A stretch of 64,000 bases of DNA from Aureimonas pseudogalii (GCF_014196835.1 NZ_JACIEK010000001.1:1252283-1316282), one strand, 5' to 3'; counted from the first letter of the stretch, positions 45,113-54,715 are shown. Translations and numbers: made by a program. Notes: a model not told the origin generated them from the letters alone.

Positions 45113-45328
45113 AAGCCGGCGGCCGCCCGGTGGAATGAACGCGGAGGCGGCCGACGACGGCGCCGCCACCTTGCCGGCCGCTAGCATCGCCAGAACCGCA
45201 TCCAGACTGCGCAGCGCGCGTTTGCGCAGAACACGCGACACCTGCTCCTCGGTGCCGACGCCGAATCGCGGAACCGGCATGGCGGAATGAGGATATCGGG
45301 CAGGCGGCGGAGCGGGCTCGCGGCGCAT
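45107..45328 (-). CDS. Small putative protein, function unknown
   Basis: 73 residues from ATG 45328; the frame is open further upstream without a clear start. The middle is helical (FGVGTEEQVSRVLRKRALRSLDAVLAMLAAG), the ends Pro- and Ser/Ala-rich. No family recognised. The stop codon is supplied by the repeat element, as for galE, which gives modest support that the gene is real. No good ribosome site is seen. Confidence 0.4.
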   Translation of the reverse strand: MRREPAPPPARYPHSAMPVPRFGVGTEEQVSRVLRKRALRSLDAVLAMLAAGKVAAPSSAASAFIPPGGRRLR

Positions 45329-45698
45329 GATGGTTTCCAAAGCGTTGACGACGCATCGATATCTACCCCGGCGAACCGGAGAAGAGGAGTCGGGCCCGCC
45401 CCTCTTCGTTCCGCAAGGTAAAGACCGGCCGTACCGTCGAGAGAAAGCCCGAGCCGAAGATGGGCGTCCGGGTCGAAACGCTCGCGGCGCGCAGCGGATC
45501 GCCGCACCATCGCAGATTGCCCCGGTCGCGGGACGGCCCGGCACCCGTCATGACGGCATTCAACCACGCGCTTAGCCGGGCCGCGCGCTTGACGGAGCGA
45601 CGCGGCAGGACCATGACAGGGCCGTCGATGGCCATGGCATCCCTGCGAATGGCCGATCGCCGCCCGGTCCCATCCCGCTCTCCCGTTCGAAGCAGCCC
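45329..45698. other. 370 bases without a convincing gene
   Basis: It separates the small minus-strand gene from the MFS exporter. Both strands have Arg-rich open frames that mirror each other. Promoters for both flanking genes should be here, but I could not pick out clear -35/-10 elements or a strong palindrome. Confidence 0.45.
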
Positions 45699-46979
45699 TT
45701 GACGTCGTCCGATCCGCTCACGGCCCGAACCGACCCCGAAGCGGGCGGCCCTCCCGTTCCCGACGAGGACCGGTTCGCCGCATTTCGCAACCCGCGGTTC
45801 CGGCGCTACTGGCTGGCGCGTTTCTTCGGCTCCTTCGCCACGCAGATCGTCTCCGTCTCGGTCGGATGGCAGATCTACGAACTGACGCGCAATCCCCTCG
45901 ATCTCGGCTTCGTCGGCCTCTGCCAGTTCCTGCCCGCCCTCCTCCTGGTGCTCGTCACGGGCGCGGCGGCCGACCGCTATTCGCGGCGCTGGATCATGGG
46001 CCTGTCGCTGGCGGTGGAGACCGCGGCGGGCGCGGCGCTTCTGGCGCTCACCTTCTTCGAGCTCGTCTCGCCGGCGCCGGTCTTCGCGCTGCTCGTGGTC
46101 TTCGGGGTCGCCCGCGCCTTCTTCGGGCCGTCGGCCTCCTCGCTCGTGGTCAATCTCGTCAGCCGCGACGAACTCGCCAACGCCATCGCCTGGAATTCCT
46201 CGTCCTGGCAGATCGCATCGATCGTCGGGCCGGTGGCGGGCGGGCTGCTCTACGGCGTCTCGGCGCATCTCTCCTACGGCGTCGCCGTGGCGATGTTCGC
46301 GGTGGGCGCCGCGCTCGTGCTCTCGATCCATGCGCCGGCCCAGCGCGGCACGGGCGAGCCCGCCAGCCTCGAGACGGTAGTGGCGGGCTTCCGCTACATC
46401 TTCCGCGAAAAGGTGGTGCTCGGTGCGATCTCGCTCGATCTCTTCGCCGTGCTCCTCGGCGGCGCTGTGGCGCTGATGCCGGTCTTCGCGCACGACATCC
46501 TCGCCGTCGGCCCCTGGGGCCTCGGGCTGATGCGCGCCGCACCCGGCGTCGGGGCGCTTGCAGTGGCGCTCTGGCTCGCCGCCCATCCGGTGAAGGACCG
46601 CGCCGGCCTCATCATGTTCGCCTTCGTCGCCCTGTTCGGCGCCTTCACGGTGATTTTCGGACTCTCCACCGTGCCCTGGCTCTCGATCGGGGCGCTGGCG
46701 CTGATGGGCGCCTCCGACATGATCTCCGTCTACATCCGCGAGATCCTACTGCAGCTCTGGACGCCCGACGACGTGCGCGGGCGCGTCAACGCCGTCAACA
46801 TGGTGTTCGTCGGCGCCTCCAACGAGCTCGGCGAGTTCCGCGCCGGCGTCATGGCGCACGGCATCGGCACCGTGCCGGCGGTGGTGGTGGGGGGCATCGC
46901 GACGATCGGCGTCGCCGCGATCTGGTCGCTCGCCTTCCCGCAGCTGCGACGGGCGCGCAGCCTCGCGGCGCGCACCTGA
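45699..46979 (+). CDS. MFS exporter of the EntS/MFS_3 type
   Basis: 426 residues from TTG 45699 (the only plausible start before the conserved part; weak ribosome site). The pattern FAAFRNPRFRRYWLARFFGSFATQIVSVSVGWQIYELT is typical of EntS-like exporters. Twelve helices, with GAAADRYSRRWIMGL near 90 and SSSWQIASIVGPVAGGLLYG near 168. Family members export siderophores or drugs; no siderophore genes are near. Convergent with the transhydrogenase gene. Confidence 0.87.
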   Translation: MTSSDPLTARTDPEAGGPPVPDEDRFAAFRNPRFRRYWLARFFGSFATQIVSVSVGWQIYELTRNPLDLGFVGLCQFLPALLLVLVTGAAADRYSRRWIMGLSLAVETAAGAALLALTFFELVSPAPVFALLVVFGVARAFFGPSASSLVVNLVSRDELANAIAWNSSSWQIASIVGPVAGGLLYGVSAHLSYGVAVAMFAVGAALVLSIHAPAQRGTGEPASLETVVAGFRYIFREKVVLGAISLDLFAVLLGGAVALMPVFAHDILAVGPWGLGLMRAAPGVGALAVALWLAAHPVKDRAGLIMFAFVALFGAFTVIFGLSTVPWLSIGALALMGASDMISVYIREILLQLWTPDDVRGRVNAVNMVFVGASNELGEFRAGVMAHGIGTVPAVVVGGIATIGVAAIWSLAFPQLRRARSLAART

Positions 46980-46992
46980 CGCCGCGGCCGCC

Positions 46993-48438
46993 TCAGGCCG
47001 CAGAGGCGCCTTGCACGGCGGGCGCTTCGGGCGGGGGCGCCGCCACGGGCGCGAAGGCCCGGTTCCAGGCGTCGAGCGCGGCGATCTTGTAGGCCTCGGC
47101 CAGCGTCGGATAGTTGAACGTGTTGTCCATGAAATAGTCGATCGTGCCCTTCAGGTTGAGCACGGCCTGGCCGATATGGACGAGTTCCGTCGCCCCCTCG
47201 CCGATGATGTGGACGCCGAGCAGGCGCCGCGTCTTCTTCGAGAAGATCATCTTCATCATGCCGGTCTGCAGGCCCATGATGTGACCGCGCGAGGTCTCCC
47301 GAAACCGGGCCACGCCGCATTCGTAAGGGATGGCGCGCTTGCGCACCTCCTCCTCGCTCATGCCGACCGTCGAGATCTCCGGCACCGAATAGATGCCGTA
47401 GGGGAAGTATTCGGGCGGCGGCGGCGGCTGCAGGCCGAAGGCGTGACAGGCCGCGAGGCGCCCCTGCTCCATCGAGGTCGAGGCGAGCGAGGGAAAGCCG
47501 ATGACGTCGCCGGCGGCATAGATGTGCGGCACCGCCGTCTGCAGCGTCTTGCCGTCGACGGCAAGGCGCCCGCGATGGTCGCTGGAGAGACCGGCCGCCT
47601 CGAGGTTCAACCCCTCCGTCGCGCCCATGCGCCCGGCGGCGAAGAGCAGCACCTCGCTGGTGACGTCGCGGCCGGTGGCGAGATGACAGACGGGCCGGCC
47701 CTGCCCGTCGAAGTCGATCTTCGACACCTCCGCCCCGAGACGCAGGGCGACGTTGCGGTCGCGCAGCTCGTGGACGAACTCCTCCATCAGCTCCTTGTCG
47801 ATGAAGTCGAGAAAGGACGAGCGTGGCTCGATGAGCGTGACCTGCACCTCCAGCGCCGAGAAGATCGTGGCGTATTCGACGCCGATGACGCCCGCGCCGA
47901 TCACCGCCAGCGAGCGCGGCAGCTTGGGAATCGCGACGATCTCGTCGGAATCGAAGACGTTCTCACCGTTGAAGGGTACGTAGTCCGGGCGGAACGGATG
48001 GGTGCCGACGGCGATGAGGACGTGATGGCCCGTCACGATCCGCTCCTCGCCGTCCGGCAGGGCCACCGCAATTTCGTGCGCCGAGCGGAACGACGCCGCG
48101 CCGCGCAACGTGCGCACGCCGTTGCGCGCGAACTGGTGTTCGAGCACGTCGACCTCGTGCTCCAGCGTCATCTCCATGCGCGACTGGATGTCCGCGGCCG
48201 AGATGTCCTGCTTCACGCGATAGGCGCGCCCGTAGAAGCCGCGCTCGCGCCAGCCCGACAGGTTGAGCACGGTCTCGCGCATCGTCTTGGAGGGAATGGT
48301 GCCGGTGTGCACCGAGACGCCGCCGACCTTGGCGTGGCGCTCGATCACCAGCACGGACCGGCCGAGCTTGGCGGCCTGGATGGCGGCGCGCCGGCCCGAC
48401 GGCCCGCTTCCGATCACGACGAGGTCGAAGGTCGACAT
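46993..48438 (-). CDS. sthA: Soluble (Si-specific) NAD(P)+ transhydrogenase
   Basis: 481 residues of the flavoprotein disulfide reductase fold. FAD-binding VVIGSGPSGRRAAIQAAKLG at about 7-26, NAD(P)-binding VIGAGVIGVEYATIF near 182, and YAAGDVIGFPSLASTSMEQGR near 315. The redox Cys pair is replaced by VSVHTGTIPSKT, which separates SthA from lipoamide and glutathione reductases. It transfers hydride between NADPH and NAD+ in the cytoplasm. The Pro/Ala-rich tail of about 20 residues is extra. Confidence 0.9.
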   Translation of the reverse strand: MSTFDLVVIGSGPSGRRAAIQAAKLGRSVLVIERHAKVGGVSVHTGTIPSKTMRETVLNLSGWRERGFYGRAYRVKQDISAADIQSRMEMTLEHEVDVLEHQFARNGVRTLRGAASFRSAHEIAVALPDGEERIVTGHHVLIAVGTHPFRPDYVPFNGENVFDSDEIVAIPKLPRSLAVIGAGVIGVEYATIFSALEVQVTLIEPRSSFLDFIDKELMEEFVHELRDRNVALRLGAEVSKIDFDGQGRPVCHLATGRDVTSEVLLFAAGRMGATEGLNLEAAGLSSDHRGRLAVDGKTLQTAVPHIYAAGDVIGFPSLASTSMEQGRLAACHAFGLQPPPPPEYFPYGIYSVPEISTVGMSEEEVRKRAIPYECGVARFRETSRGHIMGLQTGMMKMIFSKKTRRLLGVHIIGEGATELVHIGQAVLNLKGTIDYFMDNTFNYPTLAEAYKIAALDAWNRAFAPVAAPPPEAPAVQGASAA

Positions 48439-48548
48439 GGCTGGGGATCCCGGTTCCGCGCTGGGGGACGCCGCGTTGAGGCGTCGCGTCTGCTGCATAG
48501 CGAAAGAGGCTTTCGCGAGGCGATCTTGCGAAGCGCCGGAGCCGCCGC

Positions 48549-49325
48549 CTAGGCGGCGGGCCGGCCGAAGATGCGGGCGAGGAACTGCCCGAGCCAGCGC
48601 TTCACCGCGGCATCGTGAAGAGCACGGCCGTCGAAATGCTGGCGCCGCGCCTGCGCGCCCGGGAGCGAGAGCCGCGCGTGGCCGTGCGTCGTCCAGCGAT
48701 GCATCATCGCCAGCGTCAGCTCGGCGTGGAACTGCACGCCGAAGGCCTGGTCGCCATAGCGGATCGCCTGGTTCGGAAAGCGCTCGCCGGTGGCGAGCAG
48801 CGTCGCGCCCTGCGGCAGCGAGAAGCCCTCGCGGTGCCACTGATAGACCATGTCCGGCCAGTCCGGCAGCAGCGCCCGGCCCTCCGGCGTCGCTTCCAGC
48901 GGATAGTAGCCGACCTCGACCAACGCCTCGGGATGCGGGGCGACGGTGCCGCCGAGATGCTTCACCAGCATCTGCGCGCCGAGGCAGATGCCGAGAAACG
49001 GCCGGTCCTCGCGCAGCGGCACGTCGAGCCAGTCGATCTCGTGGCGTAGATGCGCATCCGGGTCATTGGCGCTCGGCGGGCCGCCGAAGAGGATGGCGCC
49101 GCGATGCGCGTCGAGCGTCGGCGGCAGCCGCTCGCCGAGCACGGGGCGGCGGATGTCGAGCGCGATGCCGGCGGCCTCGAGCACCTGCCCGACCCGGCCC
49201 GGCGTCGAGGTTTCCTGATGCAGGACCACGAGCATGGGTCGACGTTCGCCGGGATCGCGCAGGGCGAAGGACGGTGTGGTCGAAGGCCCCGCGGCCGGCG
49301 GCCGTTCGAGAGCGGCCTCAGACAT
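48549..49325 (-). CDS. Class I glutamine amidotransferase-like protein
   Basis: 258 residues from ATG 49325, which overlaps the TerB gene's end by eight bases; ATG at MLVVLHQETS inside is another start. The triad is complete: Cys in LGICLGAQML near 122, His and Glu in GVQFHAELTL near 203. It resembles the GMP-synthase-like amidotransferases of unknown target (for example YfeJ type). Cotranscribed with TerB. The protein has a 30-residue variable N-terminus. Confidence 0.87.
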   Translation of the reverse strand: MSEAALERPPAAGPSTTPSFALRDPGERRPMLVVLHQETSTPGRVGQVLEAAGIALDIRRPVLGERLPPTLDAHRGAILFGGPPSANDPDAHLRHEIDWLDVPLREDRPFLGICLGAQMLVKHLGGTVAPHPEALVEVGYYPLEATPEGRALLPDWPDMVYQWHREGFSLPQGATLLATGERFPNQAIRYGDQAFGVQFHAELTLAMMHRWTTHGHARLSLPGAQARRQHFDGRALHDAAVKRWLGQFLARIFGRPAA

Positions 49326-49782
49326 CGCGCTCCTGCCGCCGCGCCGCGGCCTCGCGCTTTCCCAGCATCCGATCGCGGGCGGAAACGCCGAGAAGCTCGG
49401 AGATCCGCCAGACCACGTTGTCCTCGAGCTCGTGGACGGTGCCGTCGACGAAGACGACCTCCCACAGGAGCTCGACGAAGCGGACACGCTCGGTCTCCGA
49501 GAGATGCTGCATGAGCACCTGCGTGAAGCGGAAGAGATCGACGGCATCCTGGTCGGCCTCGCGCCCGGCCGCCACGACCTCCACCGCCCGCGCGGGCTCG
49601 ATGCCATAGGCCTCGACGAGCAGGGACTGAAGCCGGATGCGCTCCTGCGCACTCACCGCCCCATCTGCCTCGCAAACGTGGTGGAGAAGCGCGGCGGCGG
49701 CGATCACCGGATCGTCGCCGGCCGAGCGGGCGTCGTCGATCGGCGCGATGGAGCGCAGGAAGTCCTTCAGCGTGTCGAACAT
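49318..49782 (-). CDS. TerB-like tellurite-resistance family protein
   Basis: 154 residues. Helical TerB domain: AAALLHHVCEADGAVSAQERIRLQSLL and VVFVDGTVHELEDNVVWRISELLGVS each carry the DG-x-(V/x)-x-x-x-E pattern typical of the fold, where acidic residues may bind metal. It overlaps the next gene's start by eight bases. Although named after tellurite resistance, such single-domain proteins are widespread and their role is unclear. Confidence 0.88.
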   Translation of the reverse strand: MFDTLKDFLRSIAPIDDARSAGDDPVIAAAALLHHVCEADGAVSAQERIRLQSLLVEAYGIEPARAVEVVAAGREADQDAVDLFRFTQVLMQHLSETERVRFVELLWEVVFVDGTVHELEDNVVWRISELLGVSARDRMLGKREAAARRQERDV

Positions 49783-49798
49783 GTCCGCCTTCGCGCCG

Positions 49799-51280
49799 TC
49801 AGACGCCGGCCGGCATCTCGCGCCGATCCGTCTCCGACCCCGCGACGAGCGGAGCGACGATCACGGGACGCGCATCCGACGATGTGGAGGACGGGGCGAC
49901 GGGCCTGCCCGCGGCCGGCGCGGACTCGGCGGAGCGTGGGTAATGGTCGGTGATGACGCGCATGGGATCGCCACCCGGTGCGGCGGACGGGGCGGTAGCC
50001 TTCGGCGTCGACCACTGGAAGGCGTCGAGCCGCCCGGTCGTCGGCGACACCGGCAGCCACTGCGCCCCCGGCGCGCCTTCGGCGCTCCAGGACGGGTCCT
50101 TCGGCGCATGCAGGGCGCGGCTCATCCACTGACGGACGAGTGCCTCGTTGCCGGTCTCGCCGTCCTCGATGTCGGCCAGGAGGAGGTAGACGCTCTCGCG
50201 CGGTCCCTTGTCGGCCGCCGCCAGCGCCTCGGTGCGGGCGAGTTCGAACTCGCGCGCGTCGAGCGCCGCATGCGCGACGGCGAGATGCGACTCGACATGG
50301 CCGGGCTGCAGCGCGGCCAACGCGCGGGCGCGCTTCAGGCGCTCGGCCACCCCATCGCCGGGCCGTACGTGAATGTAGAGCGCGGCGAGTTCGGGATGCG
50401 GCTCGGCCTTCCAGGCCGTCTCCAGCGCCTTGGTGGCACCCTTGGCGTCGCCGAGACGGATCATCGCCTTGGCGGCGACGACCGCTGCGGGCACGAGCTC
50501 GGGGGCAAGCTTCTGCGCCTCGCGGGCTGCAGTCTTGGCGCCCGTCGGATCGGCGTCGGCGAGCTCCAACGCCTTGCCGGTGAGGAGCACGGCGCGCAGT
50601 CGCCGGCTCTCGGCCTTGTCCACGAGCCGCGAATCGCGCTGTGCTTCGAGAATGGCGAGCGCGCCGTCGTAGTCGCCCTGCGCAGCCTTCAAGTCGAGCA
50701 CGGCGCCGCCGGCCCAGGGCACGTGCGGCGCGATGCGCACGGCGCGCTCGGCGTAATTTCGGGCCGCCTCGCGGTCGCCGAGGCGCTCGGCCTCGAGGAA
50801 GAGCCCGCGAAGGCCGACGAGCCGGGTCTCGGGATCAGATTCCAGCGTCTCGAAGATCGAACGGGCGCGGGCATGGTCGCCTTCGATCAGCGCCGTCTGC
50901 GCATCGAGGAAGCGCAGCATCGGCTCGCGCCGGTTGACCAGCAGCTTCTCGGCCTGCTTCGTCATGCGCCGCGCGATCAGCGCGTCGCCCGCGCCGGCGG
51001 CGATCATGCCGGCCGAAAGCGCCCGGTAGCCCTTGTCGCGACGCCGGTTGGAGAAGAAGCGCGAGACGCGGTCGGGCGCCTTGAAGAAGCCGCGCACCAG
51101 CCAGAACGCGAAGGCGGCGGCCACCACGAGCGCCAGCTCGAGGATCACGAAGACGGTGAAGCTCGTGCCGACCTCCTGGCCCTGCCAGACCAGCGAGACG
51201 GAACCGGGATTGTCGGCGAGCCAGGCGAAGCCGAGACCGGCCGCGAGGACGATGAGGAAGAAGGCGAGGATACGCAGCAT
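49799..51280 (-). CDS. hemY: HemY-type membrane protein with TPR repeats
   Basis: 493 residues from ATG 51280. Two N-terminal helices (LRILAFFLIVLAAGLGFAWLA and FVILELALVVAAAFAFWLVRGFF), then a HemY_N region (RRRDKGYRALSAGMIAAGAGD), then five or more TPR-like helices up to about residue 390. The last 100 residues are disordered and Pro/Ser-rich. It is the alphaproteobacterial HemY (not protoporphyrinogen oxidase), which follows mic60 in the usual order and is linked to heme synthesis. The genes are one base apart. Confidence 0.88.
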   Translation of the reverse strand: MLRILAFFLIVLAAGLGFAWLADNPGSVSLVWQGQEVGTSFTVFVILELALVVAAAFAFWLVRGFFKAPDRVSRFFSNRRRDKGYRALSAGMIAAGAGDALIARRMTKQAEKLLVNRREPMLRFLDAQTALIEGDHARARSIFETLESDPETRLVGLRGLFLEAERLGDREAARNYAERAVRIAPHVPWAGGAVLDLKAAQGDYDGALAILEAQRDSRLVDKAESRRLRAVLLTGKALELADADPTGAKTAAREAQKLAPELVPAAVVAAKAMIRLGDAKGATKALETAWKAEPHPELAALYIHVRPGDGVAERLKRARALAALQPGHVESHLAVAHAALDAREFELARTEALAAADKGPRESVYLLLADIEDGETGNEALVRQWMSRALHAPKDPSWSAEGAPGAQWLPVSPTTGRLDAFQWSTPKATAPSAAPGGDPMRVITDHYPRSAESAPAAGRPVAPSSTSSDARPVIVAPLVAGSETDRREMPAGV

Positions 51281-51281
51281 G

Positions 51282-52982
51282 TCAGCCCTGCGACGCGGAG
51301 GCGCCGACGGCGCTGTTGATGGTCTGCTCGATGATGCCATCGGCCGCCACGCGCGCCTTCACGCGGGTCGCGAAGCTCTCGGTGGCCGATCGCGCGGTGT
51401 CCGGCAGCCCTTCCCACTCGCGGATCCAGGCGGCGTAGTCGCCCTGCGAGATCGCCGTATCCATGCGGGCGACCGCGGCCTGCGGGCCCGGCGCGTCGGC
51501 CGAGACCGCCGTGCCGGCGGGTCGCACGGTGACGAGCGAGCGCAGGCCGGAAAGAACCTGCGACCCCATGTCGGCGGTCGGGTCGGCGGGGCGGAGCGCG
51601 GCGAGGATCTCGCCCTCGGCCTCGCTCCAGCCCGCGTTCAACGTCGCGGCGGTCGGCACGCCCGCGGCGGCGAAGTCGCGCAGCGAGGCGACGGCGGCCG
51701 GATCGCCGGAGGCGCCGGCAAAGCTTTCGAGCTCGGCCATGAAGGGCGTTCCGCGGTCGATCGCGGTCTTCAGCGCAGCCGCCGAGAGCGCGATGCCGGC
51801 GCGGCGATTGCCCTCCTCGATCGCCGCGAGGCGCGTCGCAAAGCCCTCGACCTGCGTGCGTGCCTCGCCCGCGGCGGTCTGGGCGTTCGCAGCGGCCTGC
51901 TGGGCCGATTGCGAGGCCTGCTGAGCGCTGTCGGCTGCGGTCCGCGCGCCATCGGCGGTCTCACGCGCCGCGTTGGCGGCCTGCAGCGCCTGGCCTGCGG
52001 CGTCGCGCGCGGCATTGGCGGTCTCGCCGGCCGAAGCGGCGGCGCTCGAAGCGTCGCCCGCCGAGGCGCCGCCGGTCTGCACGGCGCGCTCGGTGGCGGC
52101 CACGCGATCGGCGAGCTGCGTGAAGTCGGAGGACGAGACCATGCCGGACCCGGCGCCGCCGGCCGCCTGCGCCGACTGCAGCTGCTCCACCGTGCCGCGC
52201 AGGGTCTGCACGTCGCCGCCGATCTGCTGTACCTCGCCGGCCGTGGCGAACTGCTGGGGATTGACCGCGGGCGTCTGCGTCGCGGCGACGGGAATGGCGC
52301 CGGAATAGAGAAGCGCGCTCCCGGCCGCGACGGCGATCGCGGCGCCGAGAAGGCCGGCTCCAAGGAGCGAACCGAAGCCGGGACCGCGAGAATGCTCGTC
52401 GGGCGCCGCGCGATAGGGGCTGGTGGCCAGCGGATCGGGCCCGGCGGGCTCTGCCTCGGCATGGGGAACTGCCACGTCGTCGTCTTCGAACTCGCCGAGA
52501 TCGCGGCGCGGCAGTGCATCGCCGCCGCCGATCGGCTCGTGCGCCTCGGTCTCGGGATGGATGCGGTCGGGGCCGGTCTCCGCGGCGGCCGGAGCCACGA
52601 AGCCTTCTTCGCGCGCGAAGTCCTGCTCCGCGGCGCCCGCCGGGTCGTCTCCCGAAAGCTCCGGCGCAACGCCCGCCTGAGCGGCGGGAGACGAGCTCGC
52701 GACGCTCTGGCCGAGCATGGCCGGCGATCCGACGCTGGCCGCCGGTGCGATCGCCGCGTCGTCGCGCTCGGGCTTCAGGGGGGACCGATCGGTTCCGGTG
52801 TCACCGCTCATCGTCTCGATCTGCCCTTTCTCGGCCATGATGGGATCCGTCGCCTCCCCGATTTCAACCGACCCGCCGCGTTCACCGATCGGCGCATTCG
52901 AAGGCGCGACCCTCTCGGCACCGAGATCGATCGTGGTGTCCGGCCTGCCGCCGGATTTCGATCGCCGTGGGCGATTGGCCAT
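51282..52982 (-). CDS. Mic60/mitofilin family protein (HemX-like)
   Basis: 566 residues from ATG 52982 with AAGGAG seven bases upstream. An acidic, disordered cytoplasmic part of about 200 residues, one membrane helix (FGSLLGAGLLGAAIAVAAGSALLY), a long coiled coil at about 260-400 rich in Ala/Gln (AAGQALQAANAARETADGARTAADSAQQ...), then a C-terminal mitofilin domain. The place next to hemY is diagnostic of alphaproteobacterial Mic60, which curves intracytoplasmic membranes. Here hemC/hemD do not lie upstream. Confidence 0.85.
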   Translation of the reverse strand: MANRPRRSKSGGRPDTTIDLGAERVAPSNAPIGERGGSVEIGEATDPIMAEKGQIETMSGDTGTDRSPLKPERDDAAIAPAASVGSPAMLGQSVASSSPAAQAGVAPELSGDDPAGAAEQDFAREEGFVAPAAAETGPDRIHPETEAHEPIGGGDALPRRDLGEFEDDDVAVPHAEAEPAGPDPLATSPYRAAPDEHSRGPGFGSLLGAGLLGAAIAVAAGSALLYSGAIPVAATQTPAVNPQQFATAGEVQQIGGDVQTLRGTVEQLQSAQAAGGAGSGMVSSSDFTQLADRVAATERAVQTGGASAGDASSAAASAGETANAARDAAGQALQAANAARETADGARTAADSAQQASQSAQQAAANAQTAAGEARTQVEGFATRLAAIEEGNRRAGIALSAAALKTAIDRGTPFMAELESFAGASGDPAAVASLRDFAAAGVPTAATLNAGWSEAEGEILAALRPADPTADMGSQVLSGLRSLVTVRPAGTAVSADAPGPQAAVARMDTAISQGDYAAWIREWEGLPDTARSATESFATRVKARVAADGIIEQTINSAVGASASQG

Positions 52983-53260
52983 CGGGAACTCCTTCGCATC
53001 ACGGTCGGTCCGGGCGGTCCGCAAGGCGGCGCCGCTCGGGTGACACGCCGGTCGGGCACGTCGGTGAACATGATTTAGCGTGCGCCGCGCAAGCTGCAAC
53101 GGAGATTATCCAACTTGGCGCACGCAGAGCGTGGCCGGATCGACCGCCGGGCGTGTCGGAGCCCCGCGGCGGCATGGCGAAAGCCCGACGATGCGGGCCG
53201 TGCGCCACGCGACGCGGCCAGCTTGCGGGCAGCGAAGATCGGCGAAGTCGGCGGCAGCGC

Positions 53261-54322
53261 TCAGGCGGCCACGGGGTTCCCCACCCGTTCGGGCACCGCC
53301 CGCTCGATCAACCGCCCGACGATCCGCACGAACCCGATGAAGAGCAGCGCGCCGCCGAGGTTGAAGGCGACATGGGCGTTGGCGATCTGCTGCGCGACGT
53401 CGTCGGAGGTCCAGCTCGCGAAAAGGACGATCTGTTCCACCAGCACAGCACCGATCAACACGGTGACGACGTTGAACAGAAGGTGGAACAGGCCCACTCG
53501 CAGCGCATCGCGCGAGCGCCCGATCGTGGCGACGAGCGTATCGGCGCAGGTGCCGATCTCCGCCCCCAGCATCATCGCGATCCCGGCCTCGAGCGGAATG
53601 ATCCCCTGCCCCGCGAGCGTGATGACGATGCCGAGCATGGCCGAGGAGGACTGGATGGCGACCGTGATCGCCGCGCCCGCGAGAATGCCGTAGACGGGCG
53701 TCGCCATCGTCTTCAACCAGTCCGTCACGGCCGGCTGGTCCTTAAGCGGCTCGGCCGCATCGCCGATCGTGTGGAGCCCGAAAAGCACGAGACCGAGGCC
53801 GAACAGCGCCGCGCCCCAATCCTTGGCGTGGTGCTTCTTCACCGTCATCCGCAGCAGGAACCCGGCGAGCATCAGCACGGGCGCGTACGCGTCGATGCCG
53901 ATCGCGAAGACCTGGCTCGAGAAGGTCGTGCCGATATTGGCGCCGAGGACGACGGGAAGCGCCTGCACGAAACTCGCCAGGCCGGCATCGACGAAGGTGA
54001 TGAGGAGGATGATCGTCAGCGACGAGGAATCGAGAAGGACGGTCGCGAGCGTGCCGGCACCGAGGCCGCGGAAGCGATCGCCCGTCGCCCGGCCGATCAC
54101 CGCCTTCATTCGCTCGCCCGCCACCGCCTTCAGCGCATGCGAAAGCTCGTGGACGCCGTAGAGGAAGAGAACGAGGCCGCCGACCGCGCCCATCGCCAGC
54201 TCGATCCAGTCGACCGCCTCGGGCGCCGCGCCCGGCGCCTGCGCGAACGCCGCTCCTGGCACCAGCAGGGACACGAGAGCGAGGAGGGCGGATCGTTGCA
54301 GGATCGACATCGGCGGTCTCAT
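53261..54322 (-). CDS. Na+/phosphate symporter family protein (no PhoU domain)
   Basis: 353 residues with about nine hydrophobic helices. Each half has the family repeat: LLDSSSLTIILLITFVDAG with GANIGTTFSS, and AIQSSSAMLGIVITLAGQG with GAEIGTCADT. The second has the QSSSA signature; in the first Gln is Asp. The N-terminal 25 residues are a signal-like segment. Larger relatives carry a PhoU-like tail, missing here. Moves phosphate with sodium, by family. A long palindrome lies 86 bases upstream. Confidence 0.87.
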   Translation of the reverse strand: MRPPMSILQRSALLALVSLLVPGAAFAQAPGAAPEAVDWIELAMGAVGGLVLFLYGVHELSHALKAVAGERMKAVIGRATGDRFRGLGAGTLATVLLDSSSLTIILLITFVDAGLASFVQALPVVLGANIGTTFSSQVFAIGIDAYAPVLMLAGFLLRMTVKKHHAKDWGAALFGLGLVLFGLHTIGDAAEPLKDQPAVTDWLKTMATPVYGILAGAAITVAIQSSSAMLGIVITLAGQGIIPLEAGIAMMLGAEIGTCADTLVATIGRSRDALRVGLFHLLFNVVTVLIGAVLVEQIVLFASWTSDDVAQQIANAHVAFNLGGALLFIGFVRIVGRLIERAVPERVGNPVAA

Positions 54323-54715
54323 CGACGCGGCACTCCCGGGGGATCGGACAAGACGGGGCTCGACGTCGTGACGCGCGAGACCGGCCCCGCATTCGGCAAT
54401 CTTCGACAGAGACCCAGACCTGGGTCTCTACGCCGCCTGCGTGACTGTGGGATGACGCAAGGCCCTCCGGCCATTGGCCTTGGCCTCTCTCGCGAGACGA
54501 TCGGACGATCTTCGCCAAGGAGGCGAACCCGCAGGTCAGCCTCGGTGCGTCCCGACCCGCCGCGTGCGCACGGCGGCGGAGCGGCACCGGCGGCAGTTGG
54601 TGCGGCGATACGAAGGCCGGACCGTTCGGCTGCCACGAACCGACCGAGCGTTCCGGCTGCCGGATCGCGCCTTTGCGGACGGCGGACCGAGAAGGCCACC
54701 GAGCGCCGGCTGTCC
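54323..54715. other. About 390 bases without a gene, holding a long palindrome
   Basis: Contains the 22-base palindrome described separately at 54408-54429, about 86 bases upstream of the symporter start. The rest is GC-rich with chance open frames. The leader of the symporter gene should start here. Confidence 0.5.
54408..54429. promoter_or_regulatory. Perfect 22-base palindrome, probable operator
   Basis: AGAGACCCAG, two bases (AC), CTGGGTCTCT: ten paired bases in each arm. It is the most regular inverted repeat in the window. It sits 86-107 bases before the Na/Pi symporter ATG on the minus strand. Arm length and short centre fit the binding site of a dimeric repressor more than a terminator (no T run). 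The protein that binds is unknown. Confidence 0.5.
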
